This document shows positions 7,105 to 14,012 of a stretch of 64,000 nucleotides of DNA, in pieces. Positions within the stretch are counted from its first letter, which is position 1, and each line of letters opens with the position of its first letter. Made by a program: the position numbers and the translations under genes. Location of the stretch: assembly GCF_014764405.1 (NCBI RefSeq), contig NZ_CP061725.1, positions 868,001 to 932,000 of the forward strand, written 5' to 3'. Origin of the DNA: Micromonospora craniellae. Lineage in GTDB: Bacteria; Actinomycetota; Actinomycetes; Mycobacteriales; Micromonosporaceae. Under the pieces are notes generated by a model. That model did no database searches. It saw only the letters and a program-made list of their open reading frames with translations, and was not told the origin of the DNA.

Positions 7105-7806
7105 TCAGCCGAGCGCGGAGACGATGTCGGCGATCGGGCGGCGGCGGCCGGTGTAGAACGGCACCTCCTCGCGGACGTGCAGGCGCGCCCGCGAGCCGCG
7201 CAGGTCACGCATCAGGTCGACGATGCGGTGCAGTTCGTCGGCCTCGAAGGCCAGCATCCACTCGTAGTCGCCGAGCGCGAACGAGGCGACCGTGTTGGCG
7301 CGTACGTCCGGGTAGCCCCGGGCCATCTGGCCGTGCTCGGCGAGCAGCTCGCGCCGCTCTGCGTCGGGCAGCAGGTACCAGTCGTACGAGCGGACGAACG
7401 GGTAGACGCACAGGTAGGCGCGGGCCTCCTCGCCGGCCAGGAACGCCGGGATGTGGCTCTTGTTGAACTCGGCCGGCCGGTGCAGCGCCATCTGCGACCA
7501 GACCGGAGTCAGCGCCCGGCCCAGCGTGGTACGCCGCAGCCGCAGGTAGGCGTCCTGGAGGTCGTCGCTGGACGAGGAGTGCCACCAGATCATCAGGTCC
7601 GCGTCGGCGCGCAGGCCGGACACGTCGTACGTGCCGCGCACCACGATGTCCTTGCCGGCCAGCTCCTCGATCAGCGACTCGACCTCGCCGGTGACGCTGT
7701 CCCGCGACGACGGCAGCGGCGCGCTGGCCCGGAACACCGACCACATCGTGTAACGGATGGTGGCGTTGAGCTCCCGCAGCCGCGCCGCGTTGCTCTGCTC
7801 GGTCAT
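7105..7806 (-). CDS. hemQ: Coproheme decarboxylase HemQ (ChdC)
   Basis: HemQ performs the last step of the coproporphyrin-dependent heme pathway, two peroxide-driven decarboxylations of coproheme III to heme b. The 233-residue protein belongs to the chlorite-dismutase-like superfamily. It shows YPFVRSYDWYLLP (catalytic Tyr135 in YPFVRS) and the proximal His158 in LAEHGQMARGYPDV, followed by NTVASFALGDYEWMLAFE. These mark actinobacterial HemQ rather than true chlorite dismutase, which has a distal Arg instead. The ATG (7804-7806) overlaps the hemY stop by 4 bp, so translation is coupled. It is the last gene of hemE-hemY-hemQ. The ferrochelatase gene (hemH/cpfC) is not in the window. Confidence 0.95.
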   Translation of the reverse strand: MTEQSNAARLRELNATIRYTMWSVFRASAPLPSSRDSVTGEVESLIEELAGKDIVVRGTYDVSGLRADADLMIWWHSSSSDDLQDAYLRLRRTTLGRALTPVWSQMALHRPAEFNKSHIPAFLAGEEARAYLCVYPFVRSYDWYLLPDAERRELLAEHGQMARGYPDVRANTVASFALGDYEWMLAFEADELHRIVDLMRDLRGSRARLHVREEVPFYTGRRRPIADIVSALG

Positions 7807-9212
7807 CTCCCCGATCCCTCCAGTGCTGTGATGATCTCCTCGGCCGCCGTCTCGCCGGAGCGGACGCAGACCGGAATGCCGACCCCGTCGTAGCCCGCGC
7901 CGGCCAGCGCCAGCGTCGGACGTGTCGCCCGCAGCGCGGCCCGCGCGGCGGCCACCCGGTCGAGATGACCGGGGGTGTACTGCGGCAACGCGCCGCCCCA
8001 CCGCTGCACGTGCCCGTCGACCGGGGCGGGCAGCGGCGTGTCGAGCACCGCCGACATTTCCCGGTGCACGGTGGCGGCGAGATCCTGGTCGGGGCGCTGG
8101 AGCTGGGCCTCGTCGCGGTACCGGCCGACCGAGGCGCGCACCAGGGCCAGCCCGTCCGACCGGCGCAGGTGCCCCCACTTGGTGGTGAAGAAGGTGGACG
8201 CCTTGATCAGCAGCCCCTCGGTGCCCGGCACCAGGAAGCCGGAGAGCGCCGGCAGCGCCGGCTCAGGCAGGGCCAGGGTGACCAGCGCGACGCTGGCGTA
8301 GTCCAGTTCGCCGATTTGCGCCGCCACCTCGGCGGCCGGTCCGGCGAGCAGCCGGGCGGCCGGGCGGGCCGGGACGGCCAGCACCACCGCGTCGACGTCG
8401 ACGTGCTCCGGGTCGCGGGTGGGACCGACGGTGAGCCGCCAGCCGGGGCCGACCGGGGTCAGTTCCCGGACCGCGGCGTTGCGGCGGACGGTCGCCTCGC
8501 CGGCCGTCGCGGCGGCGTCGACCAGGGTGCCCAGTCCGCCGGCCAGGGTGCCGAAGACCGGCTCGCCGGGGGCACGCGGGGTGGCGGCCTGCGCCGCGCG
8601 TACCGCGCCGAGCAGCGTGTGCTCCACCCGGGCGGCCCGGGCCAGCGCCGGCATGGTGGTGGCCAGCGACAGGTCGTCGGCGCGGCCCGCGTACACGCCG
8701 CCGAGCATCGGGTCGACCAGCCGGTCGACCACCTCGTCGCCGAAGCGGGCGCGGACCAGCGCGCCGACCGAGACGTCCTCGCCGGGCCCGAGCAGCGGAC
8801 GACCGCCGTCGTGGTCGGCCGCAGGCGTCGGCCGGGCCACCGCCGCCACCTTCGCCAGATCACCGGGTACGCCCACCAGCGTCCCGCCGGGGATCGGGCG
8901 CAGCCCGCCGTCGACGGCGAGAGCGGCCTGCCCGACGGTCGGGTGCACGATCCGGTCGGCCAGCCCGAGCCGGCGGACCAGGGTCACCGCGGCGGACTCG
9001 CCGCCGACCGGGTCACGCATCAGGAACGACTCGGCGCCGAACTCCACCGGCCCACCGGCCAGCTCGCCGGTGCGCAGCTTGCCACCGAGCGCGCCGGACT
9101 GCTCGTACACGGTGATCTCGGTGCCCTCGGGGGCCCGGTCGCGCAACCGGAGCGCGGCGGCCAGGCCGGTGATGCCGCCACCGACCACCGCCACCCGCCA
9201 CCGCGTCGCCAT
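7803..9212 (-). CDS. hemY: Coproporphyrinogen III oxidase (HemY/CgoX)
   Basis: This FAD-dependent oxidase converts coproporphyrinogen III to coproporphyrin III in Gram-positive bacteria. The 469-residue protein has the Rossmann FAD motif VVGGGITGLAAA at residues 9-20, FGAESFLMRDPVG in the substrate region, the conserved DPMLGGVYAGRADDLSL, and the C-terminal FAD signature LALAGAGYDGVGIPVCVRSGETAA. The ATG at 9212 lies 5 bp after the hemE stop, and the C-terminus overlaps the hemQ start, so the three genes form one tight operon. The presence of HemQ next door favours the coproporphyrin function over protoporphyrinogen oxidation. The open frame continues upstream antisense-like through hemE, which is not coding. 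Confidence 0.93.
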   Translation of the reverse strand: MATRWRVAVVGGGITGLAAALRLRDRAPEGTEITVYEQSGALGGKLRTGELAGGPVEFGAESFLMRDPVGGESAAVTLVRRLGLADRIVHPTVGQAALAVDGGLRPIPGGTLVGVPGDLAKVAAVARPTPAADHDGGRPLLGPGEDVSVGALVRARFGDEVVDRLVDPMLGGVYAGRADDLSLATTMPALARAARVEHTLLGAVRAAQAATPRAPGEPVFGTLAGGLGTLVDAAATAGEATVRRNAAVRELTPVGPGWRLTVGPTRDPEHVDVDAVVLAVPARPAARLLAGPAAEVAAQIGELDYASVALVTLALPEPALPALSGFLVPGTEGLLIKASTFFTTKWGHLRRSDGLALVRASVGRYRDEAQLQRPDQDLAATVHREMSAVLDTPLPAPVDGHVQRWGGALPQYTPGHLDRVAAARAALRATRPTLALAGAGYDGVGIPVCVRSGETAAEEIITALEGSGR

Positions 9213-9217
9213 GACGG

Positions 9218-10324
9218 TCAGTCCCGGTCGGCGGGCCGGGCGGAGAGTTCGTGCACCAGCGCGACCACCCGGGTCAGCACCTCCGGGTCGGTCTCCGGCA
9301 GCACGCCGTGGCCCAGGTTGAACACGTGCCCGGGAGCGGCCCGGCCCTCGTCGAGGATCCGGCGCACCTCGGCCTCGATCACCGGCCACGGGGCGAACAG
9401 CAGGCACGGGTCGAGGTTGCCCTGCACGGCCTTGTCCGGCCCGATCCGGCCGGTCGCGACGTCCAGCGGCGTACGCCAGTCCACGCCGACCACGTCGGCG
9501 CCGGCCTCGCCCATCGCGCCGAGCAGCTCGGCGGTGCCCACCCCGAAGTGGATCCGGGGCACACCAGCCTCGGCAAGCCCGCTGAGCACGGCCGTCGAGT
9601 GGGGCAGCACGAAGCGGCGGTAGTCGGCCTCGGAGAGCGCGCCGGCCCAGGAGTCGAAGAGCTGCACGGCGGAGACCCCGGCCTCGATCTGCACCCGCAG
9701 GAACGCCAACGTCACCTCGGCCAACCGGCCGGCCAGCGCGTGCCACAGCTCGGGCTCGCCGTACATCAGCGCCTTGGTCTTGGCGTGGGTCCGCGACGGG
9801 CCGCCCTCGACCAGGTAGCTGGCCAGCGTGAACGGAGCGCCGGCGAATCCGATCAGCGGGGTGTCGCCCAGCTCCTCGACCAGCATCCGGACCGCCTCGT
9901 CGACGTAGGCGACGTCGCTGCGGTCGATCAGTCGGATCCGCTCGACGTCGGCGGCGGTGCGTACCGGCTCGGCCGCCACTGGGCCGGTTCCGGGCACGAT
10001 GTCCAGGTCGACCCCGGCGGCGGCGACCGGCACCACGATGTCGCTGAACAGGATCGCCGCGTCCACGTGGTGCCGGCGCACCGGCTGGAGGGTGATCTCG
10101 GTGACCAGATCGGGCCGGCGGCAGGACTCCAGCATCGCCACGTTGGCCCGGATCTCCCGGTACTCCGGCAGCGAGCGGCCGGCCTGGCGCATGAACCAGA
10201 CCGGGGTGTGCGGGACGGACCGGCGGCGGCACGCCCGCACGAAGGGCGAGCCGGCCGGCCCGTCGGGGCGGGGTGCGTCGTCTCGGGCAGCGTCGCCCGT
10301 GGTGTCGGTGGCCATCGCGGCCAT
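9218..10324 (-). CDS. hemE: Uroporphyrinogen III decarboxylase HemE
   Basis: HemE removes four carboxylates from uroporphyrinogen III to give coproporphyrinogen III, the substrate of HemY next door. The 368-residue protein contains the signature PVWFMRQAGRSLPEYRE (residues 41-57, with substrate-binding Arg46 and Arg50), then LFSDIVVP, GFAGAPFTLASYLVEGG, the glycine-rich HFGVGTAELLGAMGEAGADVVGVDW, and NLGHGVLPETDPE at the C-terminus. Two ATG codons (10324 and 10315) are possible. The first gives MAAMATD and I cannot separate them. It is the first gene of the heme operon. A family A repeat occupies the divergent region upstream. Confidence 0.95.
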   Translation of the reverse strand: MAAMATDTTGDAARDDAPRPDGPAGSPFVRACRRRSVPHTPVWFMRQAGRSLPEYREIRANVAMLESCRRPDLVTEITLQPVRRHHVDAAILFSDIVVPVAAAGVDLDIVPGTGPVAAEPVRTAADVERIRLIDRSDVAYVDEAVRMLVEELGDTPLIGFAGAPFTLASYLVEGGPSRTHAKTKALMYGEPELWHALAGRLAEVTLAFLRVQIEAGVSAVQLFDSWAGALSEADYRRFVLPHSTAVLSGLAEAGVPRIHFGVGTAELLGAMGEAGADVVGVDWRTPLDVATGRIGPDKAVQGNLDPCLLFAPWPVIEAEVRRILDEGRAAPGHVFNLGHGVLPETDPEVLTRVVALVHELSARPADRD

Positions 10325-10376
10325 CGTGCCACGCGCCCGATCCCCGCTCCGCGCCCACCACCGGCTTTGTGACGTG

Positions 10377-10432
10377 AAAGGAAGGGCCCCCTGCTAACGC
10401 CTGCGGTAGAGCAGGGGACCCCTGCTAACACA
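10377..10432. repeat. Palindromic intergenic repeat, family A copy 3
   Basis: This divergent copy has the left arm AAGGAAGGGCCCCCTGCTAA and the right arm GAGCAGGGGACCCCTGCTAA around CGCCTGCGGTA. Unlike the other copies it lies upstream of both flanking genes (hemE and the DUF3000 gene), so it cannot be only a transcription terminator. Confidence 0.8.
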
Positions 10433-10500
10433 GCAGGCGGGCGGTGGTCGTGTGGGGAGATCGTCGGCGCGCCGTCCGAGCCGGGAACCGGGCGGCGGCT

Positions 10501-10506
10501 TAGGCT
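10501..10506 (+). promoter_or_regulatory. -10 hexamer TAGGCT of the DUF3000 gene (leaderless)
   Basis: TAGGCT starts exactly 12 nt before the ATG at 10513, with no Shine-Dalgarno sequence between, so the transcript is probably leaderless. Confidence 0.6.
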
Positions 10507-10512
10507 GCGAAC

Positions 10513-11085
10513 ATGGCCGCCCCGATCGTGCTCCCGGACACCTTCGCCCGCGCGGTCACCGGACTCCGGGTGGCGGCACCCCGACCGGAGATCGAGCTGG
10601 AAGAGGTCGGCGCGCCGCAACGGCTGGCGCCGTACTCGTTCGCGCTCTCCGCGGCGGTGCTGCGGGACGGCGACGAGGTGGCCACCGCCCGGCTGATCCT
10701 GCTGCACGACCCGGCGGGGCACGAGGGGTGGCAGGGCACCCTGCGCCTGGTCACCTACGTGACCGCCGAGCTGGAGGTCGACCTGGCCGCCGACCCGCTG
10801 CTGCCCGCGGTGGCCTGGACCTGGCTCACCGACGCGCTGGAGGCGCACGACGCCGGGCACCGCGCGATCGGCGGCACGATCACCCAGACGGCGTCGACCC
10901 GGTTCGGCGACCTGGCGGGTCCCGCGGCGGCCTGCGACATCGAGATCCGCGCGTCGTGGACTCCGACCGGTGTCGAGCTCACCCCGCACCTGTACGCCTG
11001 GTGCACGCTGCTCGCCTCCACCGCGGGTCTGCCGCCGCCCGGCGTCACCGCGCTGCCCGAGCGCCGCGCCGCGGCTGCCGGTTGA
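10513..11085 (+). CDS. DUF3000 family protein
   Basis: The 190-residue protein belongs to DUF3000, an actinobacterial family of unknown function normally encoded just before RNase D, as here. Recognisable segments are PDTFARAVTGLRVAAPRPEI at the N-terminus, the central LLHDPAGHEGWQGTLRLVTYVTAELE, and WTPTGVELTPHLYAWCTLLASTAGLPPPGV near the end. No catalytic motif, signal peptide or membrane helix is seen. The neighbouring order heme genes / DUF3000 / RNase D / dxs is the same in M. tuberculosis (recalled Rv2676c-Rv2682c), so it is a core gene whose function may relate to RNA metabolism, though that is only inferred from position. Confidence 0.85.
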   Translation: MAAPIVLPDTFARAVTGLRVAAPRPEIELEEVGAPQRLAPYSFALSAAVLRDGDEVATARLILLHDPAGHEGWQGTLRLVTYVTAELEVDLAADPLLPAVAWTWLTDALEAHDAGHRAIGGTITQTASTRFGDLAGPAAACDIEIRASWTPTGVELTPHLYAWCTLLASTAGLPPPGVTALPERRAAAAG

Positions 11086-11164
11086 CGGGGCCGCCCCGGC
11101 CCGGAGTCGGCGAACCGCCGACACGCGGCAGGGCGGGTGCGCGCCGCACGATCCAGTGGCGCAC

Positions 11165-11170
11165 TAGGGT
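11165..11170 (+). promoter_or_regulatory. -10 hexamer TAGGGT of the RNase D gene (leaderless)
   Basis: TAGGGT starts exactly 12 nt before the GTG at 11177, the same geometry as at 2660, 5250 and 10501. Confidence 0.6.
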
Positions 11171-11176
11171 TGCCAG

Positions 11177-12532
11177 GTGACCGACGAACCACCCCTGCGC
11201 CGTCGGACCGCCGCAAGCCGTACGGGAAACGACACGCACCACGAGCCGTCGGCGCGGCCGGAGCCGTCGGACGCGGGGACCGAACCCACCGGCGGCGAGT
11301 CCGTGCCGTTGACCGCACCCCGTGAGGGCACCCCCGAACCGGTGGCGACACCGGACCAGCTCGCCGAGGTGGTGGCCCGTTTCGCGGCCGGCACCGGCCC
11401 GGTGGCCCTGGATGCCGAACGTGCCTCCGGCTACCGCTACAGCCAGCGGGCGTACCTGGTGCAGTTGCGCCGCCAGGGCGCCGGCACCGTGCTGATCGAC
11501 CCGCTACCGCTGCCCGACCTGAGCACCCTCGACGCCGCGATCGCCGAGTCGGAGTGGGTGCTGCACGCGGCCAACCAGGATCTGCCCTGCCTCGCCGAGT
11601 TGGGGTTGCGACCGCGCCAGCTCTTCGACACCGAGCTGGCCGCCCGGCTGGCCGGCTTCGAGCGGGTCGGCCTGGCCGCGCTCACCGAGCAGTTGCTCGG
11701 TTTCAGCCTGGAGAAGCACCACTCGGCGGCGGACTGGTCCAGTCGGCCGTTGCCGGAGTCCTGGCTCACCTACGCCGCGCTGGACGTGGAGCTGCTGACC
11801 GACCTGCGGGACGCGCTCGACGCGGAGCTGTCCCGGCAGGGCAAGTCCGCGTGGGCGGCCGAGGAGTTCGCCGCGCTGGTGAACAGCGGGGACCGTCCAC
11901 CGCGGGTCCGGGCCGATCCGTGGCGGCGTACCTCCGGCATCCACCGGGTACGCGGGGCGCGGGCGCAGGCCCGGGTGCGCAGCCTCTGGTACGCCCGGGA
12001 CCAGATCGCCGCCCGCCGCGACGCGGCACCGGGGCGGGTGCTGCCCGACTCGGCCATCGTGGCCGCCGCCGAGCTGGACCCGAAGGACGAGAAGACGCTG
12101 CTCACCCTGCCCGGTTTCGGCGGTCGGTCGGTACGCCGGCTGGCCCGGACCTGGCTGACGGCGCTGGACGACGCCCGGCAGTTGCCGGACGACGCGTTGC
12201 CGGTGACGCCGACGGTGGAGGGTCCGCCCCCGCCGCACCGTTGGGCGGAACGGGATCCGGCCGCCGCCGCCCGGCTCACCCGCTCCCGCGAGGTGGTGCT
12301 GCGGGTGGCCGGCGAGCACCACCTGCCGCCGGAGAACCTGATCTCCCCCGACACCATCCGCCGCGTCGCCTGGCAGCCCCCCGAGGAGATCACCGAGCAC
12401 ACCGTCGCCGAGGCCCTCCGCAGCCACCACGCCCGCGACTGGCAGATCACCCTCCTCCTCCCCGCCCTAGCCCAAGCCCTCACCACCCCACCCCCACCCC
12501 CACCCCCCGACTCCCCCACCCCACCCGCCTGA
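11177..12532 (+). CDS. rnd: RNase D-like 3'-5' exoribonuclease with HRDC domain
   Basis: This is a DEDDy-type exonuclease that probably trims the 3' ends of structured RNAs such as tRNA precursors. The 451 residues start with a disordered acidic/Pro-rich stretch (about 1-55). The exonuclease domain has its acidic residues in VALDAERASG (Asp79, Glu81), HAANQDLPCL (Asp135) and LTYAALDVELL (Tyr199, Asp203). An HRDC domain follows at roughly 255-340 (VRSLWYARDQIAARRD, LLTLPGFGGRSVRRLA), then a second HRDC-like region. The C-terminus is a proline run (TTPPPPPPPDSPTPPA) encoded by an extreme C-rich tract that may be part of the repeat structure just downstream. The GTG start is set by the leaderless -10 box. 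Confidence 0.9.
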   Translation: MTDEPPLRRRTAASRTGNDTHHEPSARPEPSDAGTEPTGGESVPLTAPREGTPEPVATPDQLAEVVARFAAGTGPVALDAERASGYRYSQRAYLVQLRRQGAGTVLIDPLPLPDLSTLDAAIAESEWVLHAANQDLPCLAELGLRPRQLFDTELAARLAGFERVGLAALTEQLLGFSLEKHHSAADWSSRPLPESWLTYAALDVELLTDLRDALDAELSRQGKSAWAAEEFAALVNSGDRPPRVRADPWRRTSGIHRVRGARAQARVRSLWYARDQIAARRDAAPGRVLPDSAIVAAAELDPKDEKTLLTLPGFGGRSVRRLARTWLTALDDARQLPDDALPVTPTVEGPPPPHRWAERDPAAAARLTRSREVVLRVAGEHHLPPENLISPDTIRRVAWQPPEEITEHTVAEALRSHHARDWQITLLLPALAQALTTPPPPPPPDSPTPPA

Positions 12533-12536
12533 TCCA

Positions 12537-12601
12537 GCGTTGATCAAGAGGTTTGCGTCGGCGACCGCACGCCTGCCTGACGCAAACCTCTTGATCAACG
12601 C
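12537..12601. repeat. Long perfect inverted repeat, family B copy 1
   Basis: The 23-bp arms (12537-12559 and 12579-12601) are perfectly complementary and contain the core TGATCAAGAGGTTTG, separated by a 19-nt spacer. The element starts 5 bp after the RNase D stop codon. A C-rich tract precedes it and an 87-bp G-rich tract follows. A second copy with the same core is at 44638-44707. Confidence 0.9.
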
Positions 12602-12622
12602 GACAAGACGAGCCGTCGACGC

Positions 12623-12709
12623 GTGGGGTGGGTGTGGGGGTGGGTGTGGGGGTGTGGGGGTGGGTGGGGGGGTGTGGGGGTGTGGGGGTGGGTGGGGGTG
12701 TGGGGTGGG
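12623..12709 (+). repeat. G-rich low-complexity tract (potential G-quadruplex)
   Basis: There are 87 bp of TGGGGG/TGGG units with well over a dozen G-runs of three or more on the plus strand, fitting the G3+N1-7 quadruplex rule many times over. It faces a C-rich tract (12480-12527) on the other side of the family B palindrome. No gene is visible in 12533-12788 apart from these repeats and the fadA promoter (candidate -10 TAGCAT at 12748-12753). Confidence 0.85.
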
Positions 12710-12788
12710 CCACAGCGGGGGCGGAGGCGCGGGTTATTACCGGCTAGTAGCATTCGGGGGAAACGCCAGTGCTGGCTAGGAGGCTCAA

Positions 12789-14012
12789 GTGCCCCGTGAA
12801 GTTCGGGATGTCGTCTTCGTGGACGGCGTCCGTACCCCGTTCGGCAAGGCGGGTGGGATGTACGCCAACACCCGCGCCGACGACCTGGTGATCCGATGCA
12901 TCCGCGAACTGCTGCGCCGCAATCCGCAGCTACCCCCCGAACGGGTCGAGGAGGTGGCCATCGCCGCCACCACCCAGATCGGTGACCAGGGCCTGACGAT
13001 CGGCCGAACCGCCGCCCTGCTGGCGGGCCTGCCCAAGACGGTTCCCGGCTTCGCGATCGACCGGATGTGTGCCGGTGCGATGACCGCGGTGACCACCGTC
13101 GCCAGCGGCATCGCCGTGGGCGCGTACGACGTCGCGATCGCCGGTGGGGTCGAGCACATGGGCCGCCACCCGATGGGCGAGGGCGTCGACCCGAACCCAC
13201 GCATCGTCGCGGAGAAGCTTGTCGACCCGTCCGCGCTGGTGATGGGCTCCACGGCGGAGAACCTGCACGACCGGATCCCGCACATCACCAAGGAGCGCAC
13301 CGACGCGTTCGCTCTCGCCTCGCAGCAGAAGACCGCGAAGGCGTACGCCAACGGCAAGCTCCAGGACGACCTGGTCCCGGTGGCGGTCCGCGACCCGGAG
13401 ACCGGCTGGGGCCTGGCCACCGTGGACGAGGCGCCCCGGGACACCTCGCTGGAGAAGCTGGCCACGCTCAAGACCCCGTTCCGCCCGCACGGCAAGGTGA
13501 CCGCAGGCAACGCGGCCGGGCTCAACGACGGCGCGACCGCCAGCCTGCTGGTCGCCGAGGACGTCGCCCGCGAGCTGGGCCTGCCGGTCGCCATGCGGCT
13601 GGTGTCGTACGGTTTCGTCGGCGTCGAGCCCGAGGTGATGGGCGTGGGCCCGATCCCGTCGACCGAGAAGGCGCTGCGCATCGCCGGTCTGACCATCGGC
13701 GACCTCGGCCTGTTCGAGTTGAACGAGGCGTTCGCCGTGCAGGTGCTCGCCTTCCTCGACCACTTCGGCATCGCCGACGACGATCCCCGGGTCAACCCGT
13801 GGGGCGGCGCGATCGCCATCGGGCACCCGCTCGCCTCCTCGGGCGTACGGCTGATGACCCAGCTAGCCCGGCACTTCGCCGAGCACCCGGAGGTCCGCTA
13901 CGGCCTCACCGCGATGTGCATCGGCATCGGCATGGGCGGCACGGTCATCTGGGAGAACCCGCACTGGACCGAGTCCGGCCAGCCGGCTCAACGGGAGGGT
14001 GGAGACAAATGA
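12789..14012 (+). CDS. fadA: Acetyl-CoA acyltransferase (thiolase), FadA
   Basis: This thiolase cleaves 3-ketoacyl-CoA to acetyl-CoA and a shortened acyl-CoA in beta-oxidation. The 407-residue protein has the nucleophile Cys94 in DRMCAGAM, FELNEAFAVQ at 309-318, His346 in GGAIAIGHPLASSG and the proton-relay Cys377 in AMCIGIGMGG, so all catalytic residues are present. The GTG start at 12789 is preceded by AGGAGG. The stop overlaps the start of fadB (ATGA), making a two-gene operon encoding the fatty acid oxidation complex. The pair resembles the FadA/FadB complex of actinobacteria where the thiolase comes first. Confidence 0.95.
   Translation: MPREVRDVVFVDGVRTPFGKAGGMYANTRADDLVIRCIRELLRRNPQLPPERVEEVAIAATTQIGDQGLTIGRTAALLAGLPKTVPGFAIDRMCAGAMTAVTTVASGIAVGAYDVAIAGGVEHMGRHPMGEGVDPNPRIVAEKLVDPSALVMGSTAENLHDRIPHITKERTDAFALASQQKTAKAYANGKLQDDLVPVAVRDPETGWGLATVDEAPRDTSLEKLATLKTPFRPHGKVTAGNAAGLNDGATASLLVAEDVARELGLPVAMRLVSYGFVGVEPEVMGVGPIPSTEKALRIAGLTIGDLGLFELNEAFAVQVLAFLDHFGIADDDPRVNPWGGAIAIGHPLASSGVRLMTQLARHFAEHPEVRYGLTAMCIGIGMGGTVIWENPHWTESGQPAQREGGDK

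Noticed and set aside
7965..9623. Open frame of 552 codons antisense to hemY/hemE
   Set aside because: Arg/Gln/His/Gly-rich noise with no motifs; hemE and hemY on the opposite strand are certain.
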